Notes: a model not told the origin generated them from the letters alone. Shown: positions 1 through 9,532, counted from the stretch's first letter. The stretch: 64,000 nt of DNA from UBA6059 sp965227155 (GCA_965227155.1 OZ245731.1:4526001-4590000), one strand, 5' to 3'. Made by a program: numbers and translations.

Positions 1-693
1 AGGACTTACGATTACGGGAAACCGCTCTCCATTTTTCCGATTAAATACCAGCTGATGATGGCCCTTATAGCCTTCCAGTGTTTTCTGAAAAGCCTGCTGG
101 ATATTGTCGAGTTCTTCTTCAGGCCAATAAATGTGTGGGGGTTTTGATTCCAGTATTTCCTCCGACGAAAATCCTGTGATCTCACACATGGACTGATTGA
201 CATTAATATGACCACCATCCGGTCCTATCACTGAAATACCATCCTGCACAGCATTAAATACGGTTTCTAAAAACTCCTCACTACGCTGATGCAATTGATC
301 ATGCTCTATGAGCTCGGTAATGTCCCTGTCGACACATAGGTATCCTTCTATTTCACCTGAACTATTAATCTGGGCTGTCATTTGAGAATCGAACCATAGC
401 CATTTTCCCGAATTGTGCTTCAGGCGGTACCGGGTACGGTGTTGTTTTACTTTGCCCGCCTTGCTAGAAAAGAAATGCTGGGCATGCGCTAAATCCTGAG
501 GGTGAATGAGTCGAATCCAGTCTTCCAAAGAAAATTCAGAAACAGACCTTTTTGGTATTTCCAGTATTTCAAAAATGGCATCATTCATCAAATCCAATGA
601 ACCATCCAGGTATTGAAAATAAAAAATATCCGCAGTGCTTTTTAGGAGCATCCAACGATCCGAAGCTGAAGATTCACCTTTAGAAACTTCCAT
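1..693 (-). CDS. PAS-domain sensor protein, N-terminal part (cut by window start)
   Basis: An open frame runs from ATG at 693 to the window edge without a stop, giving 231 residues. Two PAS-like modules are visible. The first spans about residues 12-125 and includes the PAC-like stretch YRLKHNSGKWLWFDSQ followed by GYLCVDRDITE. The second starts near residue 143 with ETVFNAVQDGISVIGPDG and continues through NQSMCEITGFSSEEIL. Such proteins usually end in a histidine kinase or cyclase output domain, which would lie beyond the window, so the output is unknown. There is no signal peptide or membrane segment, so a cytoplasmic sensor is likely. Confidence 0.8.
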   Translation of the reverse strand, partial: MEVSKGESSASDRWMLLKSTADIFYFQYLDGSLDLMNDAIFEILEIPKRSVSEFSLEDWIRLIHPQDLAHAQHFFSSKAGKVKQHRTRYRLKHNSGKWLWFDSQMTAQINSSGEIEGYLCVDRDITELIEHDQLHQRSEEFLETVFNAVQDGISVIGPDGGHINVNQSMCEITGFSSEEILESKPPHIYWPEEELDNIQQAFQKTLEGYKGHHQLVFNRKNGERFPVIVSP

Positions 694-1098
694 ATTTAAA
701 AATGGTAGGTTATTTTTAGTTATTTCATTTTTTTACTTTTCGTTCACGTTACCAACAACAAACTATTCTCTAATTATTAGCTATACTATCAAAAATAAAA
801 CATGAATTAAATAGGCTGAAGACAAAATAAATATCTTGCCATTAGAATAATTCAATTATATCAACGTCTAAATACAATTTCTAGAATAATTGTTTTTATT
901 TTGTTTCTTACATTATCTACAATTCCTGTAAGATACAAACAACATTAAAATAGCAAATTGACTTTCAACATCTTATATGATGATCTAATTTATTTTCGTT
1001 TATGATGATTATCATAATTTGGAATGATTCTAAAAAACCATGCTCTATGCCATTACACTATGCCTCTCCAGCATTAGGCTTTTCGAATCAAATTCACT
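694..1098. other. AT-rich intergenic region
   Basis: About 400 bases between two minus-strand genes. It should hold the promoter of the PAS gene. I see no convincing coding frame, tRNA or terminator. A near-palindrome TTATGATGATTATCATAA lies at about 998-1016 and loosely resembles a Fur-type operator, but one imperfect copy is not enough to call it. Confidence 0.5.
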
Positions 1099-2316
1099 TT
1101 AAAATGTGCGTTTCAGGAAGATAAAGTCACCACCTTCATCACCGGCCTGACTAATGGGGCCATATTGAGGTACCTGCCCATTGGGGCTGTTATTGATCAC
1201 GGCAGTTTTAAACTTGCGAAACAGCTGATCTGCTGATAGCAGAGGTTCCGTATTTTCCTTTAGGTTTTTAAGCAGATATTGCATGAAAACACTTTTATCA
1301 GGAACCGTATTAAGGGTGCCACTGGTAAGTGCCTTGCGAGAGGGCAACTTATACATTTCCAGTATGGCCTTACTATTGGCAAACAAAGCACGCTCCTTTA
1401 AAATACCTCCACTAAAACAAGCATCTGCAATTAGTAATGTATGCTTGGACCGAATACCACCTATATAGTCGCGAATAGTGCTGTTTGATAACCAATTGGA
1501 TTTTACATCAGGTGCTGCATCACTGGGCAGCCAATAGCCCTGATTCAACTGGGCATTCCAAATACCATGTCCGGCATAAAATACCAGCAGGTTATCCTTT
1601 TCTGAAACTTGACCGGCCAGCATATCTAGCGCCTCAATAATTTCAGCCCGTGTAGGATTATGGAGTATGGTAAGATCAGATACTTCAAATGAATAATATT
1701 CGGTCAATACCTCAACCAGTAGTTTTGAATCATTTACCGGATGATCAAGATCTATGATTTCTGAATGATCGTACTCGTCAATACCAATGATCAAAGCATA
1801 ATATTTGCGGCTACCAAGCTCTGCCATCAGGGTCTGTCCGATAGCATCATGCTCGCCAATATCCTGAATTTTGAGATTACGATTGAGCACTTCAGGTGTA
1901 CCATCTGGCCTTTCTTTGACTATCATTATATTACCGGAAAGCAGAGGAGCACAGGTAATCATTTTCATGTCTCCCTTCCATTGACCGGTGAGCATTTCAG
2001 TATGGTCCTGCATGGAAAATCGTAGCTCCGCTTTGGCCGCACAGGCAAGCCCGGTTGTCTCAATAATTTTGTAAGGATAAAGGGTCAACACATTTTTCTG
2101 AATCCTACCCTTCACAGAGGCTTTCACCTTGTCATCACCCCTGATTGAGGTGTACGTACCACTTAGCTGATCTCCATTTTGCACCAATTCATAGCGTATT
2201 TCACTTTGGCTCTTCATATAGGTAGCATTACCTACCCATGTCCCGGTAAGGTTGATATCCTGTGCCAAAGACTTAAAGCATGCAATACTTACTAATGCAA
2301 CGATAAAAATTCTCAT
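1099..2316 (-). CDS. Secreted caspase-family (peptidase C14) protein
   Basis: A 405-residue exported protein with signal peptide MRIFIVALVSIACFKSLAQ. Residues 22-130 form a lipocalin-like beta module (NLTGTWVGNATY, LTGQWKGD). The caspase p20-like domain starts near residue 172 (YYALIIGIDEYDHSE), with the catalytic His in YAGHG (residue 250) and Cys in DACFSGG (residue 300), so the dyad is intact. Caspase homologues are cysteine proteases, usually with basic or acidic P1 specificity; the substrate here is unknown. I chose ATG at 2316 because the GTG one codon upstream adds nothing. It diverges from the propeller/caspase operon that starts at 2950, which carries a second caspase domain. Confidence 0.85.
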   Translation of the reverse strand: MRIFIVALVSIACFKSLAQDINLTGTWVGNATYMKSQSEIRYELVQNGDQLSGTYTSIRGDDKVKASVKGRIQKNVLTLYPYKIIETTGLACAAKAELRFSMQDHTEMLTGQWKGDMKMITCAPLLSGNIMIVKERPDGTPEVLNRNLKIQDIGEHDAIGQTLMAELGSRKYYALIIGIDEYDHSEIIDLDHPVNDSKLLVEVLTEYYSFEVSDLTILHNPTRAEIIEALDMLAGQVSEKDNLLVFYAGHGIWNAQLNQGYWLPSDAAPDVKSNWLSNSTIRDYIGGIRSKHTLLIADACFSGGILKERALFANSKAILEMYKLPSRKALTSGTLNTVPDKSVFMQYLLKNLKENTEPLLSADQLFRKFKTAVINNSPNGQVPQYGPISQAGDEGGDFIFLKRTF

Positions 2317-2451
2317 CACACCAAATTTAAAAGGAATACCTGCACTTCCACCCTACTCAAAAGCTAAATAACCATTATATACTGCATGTCAATGATTTAT
2401 ATCACAATACATTGAACCATATTTCATCCCAGTCAGTCTTTTATCAATTAT

Positions 2452-2542
2452 CATTGATCATTGTACATTGCTCATTGTTCATTGTTCATTGTTCATTGTA
2501 CATTGTTCATTGATCATTGATCATTGATCATTGATCATTGCT
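2452..2542. repeat. Tandem heptamer array CATTGNN, 13 units
   Basis: Thirteen consecutive heptamers in one phase, each CATTG followed by AT, TA, CT or TT. No unit breaks the 7-base register. The array lies in the region between the divergent caspase gene and the propeller operon. It is non-coding as far as I can see. Confidence 0.9.
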
Positions 2543-2561
2543 TATCGCTTATTACTAATCT

Positions 2562-2648
2562 AATGCCATTCAGTTAAGCAAGTTTTTTAAATTCCTCTCC
2601 CTAACCCTCTCAATGAGAGGGATAATTTGAGCTTAACTGAATGGCATT
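2562..2648. repeat. MITE-like hairpin element with 18-bp terminal inverted repeats
   Basis: A perfect inverted repeat, AATGCCATTCAGTTAAGC at 2562-2579 and its complement at 2631-2648, encloses a 51-base centre. Inside is a second hairpin, CCCTCTC (2605-2611) and GAGAGGG (2615-2621) with a 3-base loop. The size and perfect ends suggest a small non-autonomous mobile element or REP-type palindrome. No transposase with these ends is visible in the window. Confidence 0.75.
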
Positions 2649-2763
2649 GACTCCTATTTACCCCTTATTCATTCTTCATCATTAACCTTTACTCATCACC
2701 AATTACACATCAATAATTACTAATTATGGATTGCCTATTACTCATTACTAATCACCTATTACT

Positions 2764-2861
2764 CATTGTTAAATGTTCATTGTACATTGTCCACTGCTCA
2801 TCGCACATTGTCCATTGTTCATTGCTCATTGTCCATTGTTCATTGATCATTGTTCACTGAC
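2764..2861. repeat. Second tandem heptamer array CATTGNN, 14 units
   Basis: Fourteen in-phase heptamers, mostly CATTGNN with a few drifted units (AAATGTT, CACTGCT, CATCGCA, CACTGAC). DNA just upstream (about 2730-2763) contains TATTACT/CATTACT units that appear to continue the same 7-base rhythm. The array ends about 90 bases before the propeller gene start. Confidence 0.85.
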
Positions 2862-2949
2862 ATCAGTGCCACCACGGATATAAAATCACGCATATGGGGT
2901 ATTTACTACCGCCGGCAATCCCTCTAATTTCATCCCATTAAACAATAAC

Positions 2950-4914
2950 ATGACAACCATGAGAAAACTTATTCGACAAACATCACTACTGCTGGCCATG
3001 CTGATGGTGGCCGCTGTGAGCTATGCCCAGGAAGCACTGTGGCAGCTAGACTTTGAAAAGGGTGTCCAATGGACAAAAATGACTGATGCTGGCATTTTGC
3101 TGGTAGGTACAGGCGACAGAATGTTACATGGCGTAGACAGCCGTGATGGCAACCTGCTTTGGAGCAATGACATAATGAAAGGTTCTGGATCTGTGAAAGG
3201 TGCAGATGGCAAGAAACTTGATGACAATGTAGCGTTCGACAATTTTGTAACTGTATTGGAAGATCCGGATTATCCCGAGCTCGGAGACTTCATTGAAGTA
3301 AAATACTCAGATGCTGCGTTTATGCCTGCGATGGGTGACGGAGTAGTAAAAAACTATGCCATTATCAATATTCGTACCGGAGAGTTAGTTATGAGCCCTG
3401 AAAAGGCAGGAATGCCCGTAACAAAATTTTTGGGCAAACAAATGGCACAATTCAACTTCACCGGCACTGGCTATATCCCGGAATTACGCATGGTAATGAT
3501 ATCAGGATCATCTGTAGATCCAAACTACAGGGGTTCAATGGCCAATCCTGATATGGTACATATTACCAAAATGGTATCCTTACCTGATGCTGAAATTGTT
3601 TGGGAATCAGACCAGGTTAGTGTTAATGTGAGGCCCTATGTGATGTCAAATGGCGATCTTGTAATGCCCGGTGGCAACGTCATTATGCGAATGGACTCAA
3701 AAACCGGCGCTGTAAAGTGGTCGGTAGAAACTACTGAGAAAAAGCAAACCTTTGAAAGCTTCGACCTAAGCCTTGACTTATCCACAGGTTATTTCTTTGA
3801 AAAAAGGAAGAATAATGGAGCCCTTGTTGCACACGATATGGAAACAGGTAAGCGCCTTTGGGAAGCAGAAATGAAGCTCAAAGAGGTGCCTATGATGTAT
3901 GCTATGGGTTATGGTGTGGTTACCGTTGACAGCAAAAACTTCACCCTATATGACCTCAAATCAGGCGAGATAAAATGGGAGAAGAAAAAACTTGATGGCT
4001 ACACTGTAGACCTTGGTGATATGGGCATTCTGGTTACAGCTAAAGAAAAATTTCTGGTTATGCTGAATAAAGAAACCGGAGACGAAATCTGGGAGCAAAA
4101 AATCAAAGGCATACAAATAGACAGAATGACCGGTGGTGGCATCATGTATTCTGATGATAAAGGTCGTTTAGGTCTCATTTCTTACGATGGAGAATTAATC
4201 TGGGATAAAAAAGGTATGCTTGAAGTACCTAATTTAAGATACAGACCTGATTTCAATACTGAGTTAATGTACATAGAAGGTGATTTGTTTGAAGTGGACC
4301 TTTCTACAGGAGACTACAGGTTGCTAGTGGAGAAAATGGATAAGAAGATTCTTAAAGGTGAGGATTCACCAACTCAGATTCAACTTATCAATGATGGATA
4401 CCTCTTTAGTAATGACAATGAGCTTGTAATGCTTGACAAAAATGGCGCAGTAAGATGGCAGAAATACTGGGAACCACCAGGGATGTCACTGGCAGCAAAA
4501 ATCGCCTTACGTACAGCACAAATAGCTGTAGCAGCCATGGGCGCAGCAGCACAAATGGAGTCAGAAGCAAGTAAAGTAACTGGTTTTGGTGGTATCAGAT
4601 ATGAAACATATCAGAGCCGTAGATTAGCCGAGCAAGCAGCAGCATTTTACGCTGCATCAGGAGCTATCGGTCAGGAAGCAAGACGTAAATTCAAAGCTAC
4701 CGTAACCAAAGGTGATGACATGCTGGTACTTACCCGCGTAGGTGAAGGTGGACAGAAGAATTCTTCCGGTCTGATAAAAGTGAAAAAATCTACAGGCGAA
4801 GAACTGGGCTCATTGCAATTGGGCGACAAAGAGCCGGTGTATGACTATGATGCTTTGACGAGTTCTATTTTCTTCAAAGCAGATAAAAAACAGGTGATTT
4901 GCTATAAAATCTAA
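2950..4914 (+). CDS. Secreted PQQ-type beta-propeller protein
   Basis: A 654-residue protein with signal peptide MTTMRKLIRQTSLLLAMLMVAAVSYA. Repeated strands ending in Trp mark PQQ-like propeller blades: LLWSND, IVWESD, VKWSVET, RLWEAEM, IKWEKKK, EIWEQKI, LIWDKKG and VRWQKYW. This is the fold of BamB and quinoprotein propellers, but no PQQ ligand residues can be assigned, so a binding or scaffold role is more likely than catalysis. An alanine-rich helical insertion lies at about residues 512-580. The gene is the first of a plus-strand run with the WD40-caspase gene. Confidence 0.8.
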   Translation: MTTMRKLIRQTSLLLAMLMVAAVSYAQEALWQLDFEKGVQWTKMTDAGILLVGTGDRMLHGVDSRDGNLLWSNDIMKGSGSVKGADGKKLDDNVAFDNFVTVLEDPDYPELGDFIEVKYSDAAFMPAMGDGVVKNYAIINIRTGELVMSPEKAGMPVTKFLGKQMAQFNFTGTGYIPELRMVMISGSSVDPNYRGSMANPDMVHITKMVSLPDAEIVWESDQVSVNVRPYVMSNGDLVMPGGNVIMRMDSKTGAVKWSVETTEKKQTFESFDLSLDLSTGYFFEKRKNNGALVAHDMETGKRLWEAEMKLKEVPMMYAMGYGVVTVDSKNFTLYDLKSGEIKWEKKKLDGYTVDLGDMGILVTAKEKFLVMLNKETGDEIWEQKIKGIQIDRMTGGGIMYSDDKGRLGLISYDGELIWDKKGMLEVPNLRYRPDFNTELMYIEGDLFEVDLSTGDYRLLVEKMDKKILKGEDSPTQIQLINDGYLFSNDNELVMLDKNGAVRWQKYWEPPGMSLAAKIALRTAQIAVAAMGAAAQMESEASKVTGFGGIRYETYQSRRLAEQAAAFYAASGAIGQEARRKFKATVTKGDDMLVLTRVGEGGQKNSSGLIKVKKSTGEELGSLQLGDKEPVYDYDALTSSIFFKADKKQVICYKI

Positions 4915-4933
4915 TTCCCTAACCTACCTATGA

Positions 4934-5064
4934 AAAGGAGTTGCTTTAAAAAGTTTTAACAAACATTTGTCACATTGAGCTCGTCGAAATGCTTAGTCGA
5001 CTCATCACAGATAGGTTTCGACAAGCTCAACCTGAAAAGACTTCTGTTTTAGAGCAACTCCTTT
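4934..5064. repeat. Large nested palindromic repeat (REP-like), copy 1
   Basis: Outer arms AAAGGAGTTGCT (4934-4945) and AGCAACTCCTTT (5053-5064) bracket an inner pair, CATTGAGCTCGTCGAAATG and GGTTTCGACAAGCTCAACCTG. The RNA would fold into one long imperfect hairpin. The same inner pair recurs at 17497-17622 with different outer arms. Its place between the propeller and WD40-caspase genes suggests an attenuator or transcript-processing site. It ends 33 bases before the start codon at 5097. Confidence 0.8.
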
Positions 5065-5096
5065 CTTTTACCCATTTCACACAACCACGTCTGATC

Positions 5097-8000
5097 ATGA
5101 AACAAATTTTCACCTCCCTCCTTGCCTGGGTTATTCTGAGTGTCCCTCTACGGGCGCAAGACCAGGAACTCATTATCCGTCAGGGTCATACTGACGCCAT
5201 CAATGAAATCATCTATTCTTATGATGGTAAAAACATTTACTCTGCCGGTGCTGACAGAACAATAAAAATGTGGGATGTCAACTCCGGTATTGATATCAAA
5301 AGCTTTAATGGCCACCCCGGTGGTGTGCGTACTTTGGCACTAACCCGCGATGGCCAAAAATTATTATCAGCAGATGAGCTCGGAAATGTTATGGTTTGGG
5401 ATACCAGTGATCCTCGGGCTCCTCTCCTTAAAATACAGGCACATGAAGGCCCTATCAATGACATAGAGTTGTATGGGGACGAATCAGCCTTTCTGACCGG
5501 TGGCAAAGATGAACTGATCAAAAAATGGGATCTCAATTCCGGTGAATTGCTTCAAACAATTGAAGCCATGTCGTCTGAAATAAGGGCTATAGGCTTGCAT
5601 CCCAACCAGCGCACAGCTGTAGTAGGCGGGCAAAAAACCAATGATGTAGAATTATTGATTGTAGATATCAATACGGGCACAGCTACAGATGATATCCTGA
5701 ATTATTATGAAAATGCAGGCCTAGCCAAAGCCTATACATATGCAGTATTAAGTGGCTTTTCTGTGGCACTCAATGTTGCCAAAGGCAATATCGGAAAAGA
5801 TATGCTGGACTTTTACATCATGGATTACAACAATATTGAATTCAAAAAAGATGGTAGTTCAGTTTTGATTTCACAAAACATGTTTGCTCCTCTGGCCGCA
5901 GCCAAAGGTGAAGAGGAAGAGGTAGGCGCTTCTGTTATCTCCATTGTAGACATATCTGAGAATGGTGAGAAATTTGTCAACCCCAAACGAACCAGAAGGT
6001 TCCGTCTGGGCTATTCTAATGCCAAGGCTGTCTTTAATGACGATCAAACGAAAGTCATTCTCAATAAAAAATTCTCACTGAATGTCTATGAAGTGGAAAA
6101 TGCAGAATGGCCGGAAGGCAAAGAAAAAGACATTCAGGGTTTTGAACCTCCAATAGTTAAAGAAATTAAAGGTGGCAATATCGCATGGCTCAATTCCATT
6201 GCCATGGCCCCGGATTATCGTACGGCGGCCTCTTCTGATGATGAGCAGGTCATCAAACTATGGGACATGGAAACGGGCAAAATCTTTCGTTCTCTAGAAG
6301 GCTTTGTACAACCTGCCCTTGCAGTAGAAGTAATGCCCGATGGTAAACACATCCTAGTGGGTACAGAAGGCCGTGACATGACCATGTGGGATATCACTAC
6401 CGGACGGCTTGTAAGAACATTCGATCGATCAGGTTCTGTCAATTTTATTGATGTAGACCGGCAAGGTCAATACATCGCCACAACTGCACCAGGTACCAGT
6501 TTCTTTAAAGTCTGGAACGTTAGCAGTGGAAGACTGCTGAAATCAGTACTTGAAAAAGACAAGGAATTCACCTGGGTAAAGTTCTCTACCAACAATGATG
6601 AGATCTATGCCAAGTACAAATCAGCCGATGATGCGGGGATTGGTATCAGCATGCTTAAAAGTGATGATGACATCCGGCTTTACAACAGAAGAGATGGAAA
6701 ATCCAGTAAGGTCAAAGGCGAAACCAAAGAAAGCCTGGAAGATAAATATGAAGGTCACGGCTACAAGGTAGACTTTGAGGATTACACAGTTACCCTCAAA
6801 AAAGGCGGCAGTACCGTGATAGAAGATACCCAGGTAGGCCAGGTAACCGATGCTGTTTTCAGCCTTGATGGCAAATTCTTGATCACTACGAATCGTGCCG
6901 GTGAAATAGCCCTCTATGATTTGAATAGCATGAAAAAGGCGGTCAGCATGTCTATGATCGGTAATTTTGACTATGTAACCTACACACCTGATTTCTACTA
7001 TACCTCATCCAAAAATGCCGCCAAAGCGATAGCCTTTAAGCAGGGTAATGCAATACTACCCTTTGAGCAGCTTGACCTGAAATTCAACAGGCCGGATATC
7101 ATTGCCGACCGACTGGGTTATGCCTCCGATAAGCTGGTAGCTTCCTACGCTGCAGCCTACGAGAAGCGCCTGAAGCGACTGGGCCTCAGTAAAGATGATT
7201 TGGAAGGTAAATTGGAACTACCGCGGGTAAGCATTACCAGTGAAAATTTACCCCTGGCTGTGGAAAACAGAGCATTCAGCTTTGACATTGCCGCCTCTGA
7301 TGCAAGCGCAGGCTTAAGTAAGCTATTGGTGTATGTCAATGATGTACCGCTGTATGGTTCCGCCGGAAAAGATTTCACCTCAGGAGCAGGTGAAACTAAG
7401 TCTACCAATGTAAGCCTTGACCTATCAGCAGGGATCAATACCATAAAGGTAGTCGCCATGAACAAAAATGGCCTGGAATCATTACCGCAGAGCTTTGAGG
7501 TTAAATACAACAATGAATACTTCAAGCCTAGTCTCTACCTGGTGAGTATCGGCGTATCAGAATATCAACAAAGCAATTACAACCTGAAATTTGCCGCCAA
7601 AGATGCCAATGATGTGGCTACCCTACTGGGGCAATCAGGTGCATATGAAAACATTTACAGTAAGGTTTTTACCAATCAGCAAGCAACAAAATCAAATATA
7701 TTGGGCCTCCGTTCTTTCCTTGATCAGGCAGGAGTTGATGACGTGGTTGTCATATTCATTGCTGGGCACGGTGTACTGGATAATTCCTATAACTACTACT
7801 TTGCCACGCATAATATGGATTTTAACAATCCTGCGGACGGGGGCCTTCCTTATGACGCCATCGAGCAATTGGTGGACGGTATTGCCTGCCGAAACAAAGC
7901 CCTATTTCTGGACACCTGTCATTCGGGAGAGCTCGATGTAGACGATGTGGAAGAAAGCAATCAGAAAATACAGGCACCCGGCGGTGTGTCTTTCCGCTCT

Positions 8001-8348
8001 ACCGGCAAACTGGTTAAGCTGAAAGAAAACAGCTTTGGCCTGGAAAATACGCTGGAGCTTTCCAAGACACTTTTTGGAGATCTTAAGAAAGGTACGGGTG
8101 CTACCGTAATCTCCGCTGCAGGCGGTACTGAGTTTGCCCGCGAAGGCGAGCGCTCACAAAACGGCCTTTTCACCTATTGCCTGCTGCAAGGTATTGAAAC
8201 CCGTATGATCGATATCGACAGAAACAGAAGCTATTCGGTATCCGAGATACAGCGTTATATTACCGAGCAGGTGATAGAGCTATCCAATGGTGAGCAGGTG
8301 CCCACTTCAAGAGAAGAGAATCTAGCGAATGATTTCAGGGTTTATTAA
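5097..8348 (+). CDS. Secreted WD40-repeat protein with C-terminal caspase (peptidase C14) domain
   Basis: A 1083-residue protein. I chose ATG at 5097 because it gives a clean signal peptide (MKQIFTSLLAWVILSVPLRAQ); the longer frame from 4989 reads through a palindromic repeat. WD40 blades fill about residues 25-620, with motifs IKMWDVNSG, VMVWDTSD, IKKWDLNSGE, IKLWDMETGK, MTMWDITTGR and FKVWNVSSGR. An Ig-like segment at about 710-800 follows. The caspase p20 domain starts near residue 813 (YLVSIGVSEYQ), with His891 in IAGHG and Cys941 in LDTCHSGE, so the dyad is intact. Family knowledge suggests the propeller senses or positions a partner while the protease acts on it; the substrate is unknown. 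Confidence 0.88.
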   Translation: MKQIFTSLLAWVILSVPLRAQDQELIIRQGHTDAINEIIYSYDGKNIYSAGADRTIKMWDVNSGIDIKSFNGHPGGVRTLALTRDGQKLLSADELGNVMVWDTSDPRAPLLKIQAHEGPINDIELYGDESAFLTGGKDELIKKWDLNSGELLQTIEAMSSEIRAIGLHPNQRTAVVGGQKTNDVELLIVDINTGTATDDILNYYENAGLAKAYTYAVLSGFSVALNVAKGNIGKDMLDFYIMDYNNIEFKKDGSSVLISQNMFAPLAAAKGEEEEVGASVISIVDISENGEKFVNPKRTRRFRLGYSNAKAVFNDDQTKVILNKKFSLNVYEVENAEWPEGKEKDIQGFEPPIVKEIKGGNIAWLNSIAMAPDYRTAASSDDEQVIKLWDMETGKIFRSLEGFVQPALAVEVMPDGKHILVGTEGRDMTMWDITTGRLVRTFDRSGSVNFIDVDRQGQYIATTAPGTSFFKVWNVSSGRLLKSVLEKDKEFTWVKFSTNNDEIYAKYKSADDAGIGISMLKSDDDIRLYNRRDGKSSKVKGETKESLEDKYEGHGYKVDFEDYTVTLKKGGSTVIEDTQVGQVTDAVFSLDGKFLITTNRAGEIALYDLNSMKKAVSMSMIGNFDYVTYTPDFYYTSSKNAAKAIAFKQGNAILPFEQLDLKFNRPDIIADRLGYASDKLVASYAAAYEKRLKRLGLSKDDLEGKLELPRVSITSENLPLAVENRAFSFDIAASDASAGLSKLLVYVNDVPLYGSAGKDFTSGAGETKSTNVSLDLSAGINTIKVVAMNKNGLESLPQSFEVKYNNEYFKPSLYLVSIGVSEYQQSNYNLKFAAKDANDVATLLGQSGAYENIYSKVFTNQQATKSNILGLRSFLDQAGVDDVVVIFIAGHGVLDNSYNYYFATHNMDFNNPADGGLPYDAIEQLVDGIACRNKALFLDTCHSGELDVDDVEESNQKIQAPGGVSFRSTGKLVKLKENSFGLENTLELSKTLFGDLKKGTGATVISAAGGTEFAREGERSQNGLFTYCLLQGIETRMIDIDRNRSYSVSEIQRYITEQVIELSNGEQVPTSREENLANDFRVY

Positions 8349-8376
8349 ATTGACCGTGCGATCATTTGAGGAAAAA

Positions 8377-8700
8377 ATGGATTATTACGTAATCCCGATA
8401 TTTCTATTGGTTTACAGCTCAATTCAATTAATAATTAAACCCGGAAGGAATGCGTGGTTTGGCTATCGATCTCCTGGATCCTACAAAAGTGAACATACAT
8501 GGGCATTCGCTAACGCAATTGTATTTAAATCGATATTTACTTTAGGGCTTGTTGGAACTTCATTGGGTATTTTTGCTACTGAATTACCATTAAATACGGA
8601 AACTGTCAATCTTATTGCTTTAGGCATTTCGATATGTATTATTGCCATTGTCGAAATTCTTATCTATCAAAAGTTTGATAAAGAGGGAAATCCCAGGTAA
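8377..8700 (+). CDS. SdpI-family small membrane protein
   Basis: A 107-residue membrane protein with three probable helices. The motif NAWFGYRSPGSYKSEHTWAF resembles the signature of the SdpI family, named for the Bacillus immunity protein against the SdpC toxin; many members have no known toxin partner. I chose ATG at 8377 because GAGG lies just upstream; an in-frame ATG at 8329 would overlap the caspase gene. Its presence inside the caspase run is notable, but it could be an independent passenger. Confidence 0.7.
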   Translation: MDYYVIPIFLLVYSSIQLIIKPGRNAWFGYRSPGSYKSEHTWAFANAIVFKSIFTLGLVGTSLGIFATELPLNTETVNLIALGISICIIAIVEILIYQKFDKEGNPR

Positions 8701-8724
8701 TTACTCAAGCAGAATTTAAATCTT

Positions 8725-9528
8725 ATGAAAAATAAAAGTATTATTAGAATCATTTGTCTATGGCTTTTTGTAATACCTACCATTACATCGGCCCAATCCT
8801 ACACAGCAATTCACGTGATCGGTGATATTTACCTGCCGGCTAAAGATGCGATGCTCAAAAGAGGAGACCGCATAGCTGAGTCGGAACAGTTGGAGTTCAG
8901 ATCTGCAGATGCCAAAGCTGCCATGTTAAGTTCCACCCGGGGGCGCTATGTCATTCAGCCCGGAGGCGCTGATAATGCTGATGCCGGAAACCTGTCTTTT
9001 GTGCTTTCATCCGTAATAACCCCTGCCCGTGGACAGATGAGTACACGTGCAGGTGGCATCAACAATAAGCTTGATTTTGAGAAGAAGCTGGGAGAGCAAC
9101 CTGTTGCCTGGCTAGGCGATGAACTAAGCTATGAGGTGTCTCCTACTGCTTACCCTATCAATGACAACCAGTTTTTTTATGCCAATTATCAATACCGGGG
9201 TGAGTCAATCAACAAGAGACTTTTGGCCGAAAACAATACGCTGCTGCTGCTGAAATCCCAGTTTTTTGCTGTGGACGGACAGCCTATTGACCCTTCAGCG
9301 GTTTCTCAGATGGTTTTGTATTATTATGACATGGCAGAAGAAACAGCAACTGAAATAACCGATATGAAATTGGTACCGGTGAGTGATGAAGCATTAACTG
9401 CCTTGCAGGAGGCCGTTGCAGACCTGCCCGAAGAAAACAGAATTGCTGCGCTTACGGAATATGTCAATTCACTCTATGGCATGGCCAGTGCAGAACAGGT
9501 TCAGAAAGCATTAACTGCTATCAAATAA
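8725..9528 (+). CDS. Exported protein of unknown function
   Basis: A 267-residue protein with signal peptide MKNKSIIRIICLWLFVIPTITSAQ. Residues 28-80 (VIGDIYLPAKDAMLKRGDRI, LEFRSADAKAAML, GRYVIQPGG) resemble the short beta pattern of FecR-like or SH3-like domains, but only weakly. The rest has no motif I recognise. It lies between the SdpI-like and CHASE2-like genes, and only 4 bases separate it from the latter, so the two are probably co-translated. Confidence 0.7.
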   Translation: MKNKSIIRIICLWLFVIPTITSAQSYTAIHVIGDIYLPAKDAMLKRGDRIAESEQLEFRSADAKAAMLSSTRGRYVIQPGGADNADAGNLSFVLSSVITPARGQMSTRAGGINNKLDFEKKLGEQPVAWLGDELSYEVSPTAYPINDNQFFYANYQYRGESINKRLLAENNTLLLLKSQFFAVDGQPIDPSAVSQMVLYYYDMAEETATEITDMKLVPVSDEALTALQEAVADLPEENRIAALTEYVNSLYGMASAEQVQKALTAIK

Positions 9529-9532
9529 TATC

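Noticed and set aside
998..1016. Fur-like operator TTATGATGATTATCATAA
   Set aside because: Only one imperfect copy, far from a start codon and without iron-related genes nearby.
4989..5096. N-terminal extension of the WD40-caspase protein
   Set aside because: The 36 extra residues are read through a palindromic repeat and precede a clean signal peptide, so ATG at 5097 is the better start.
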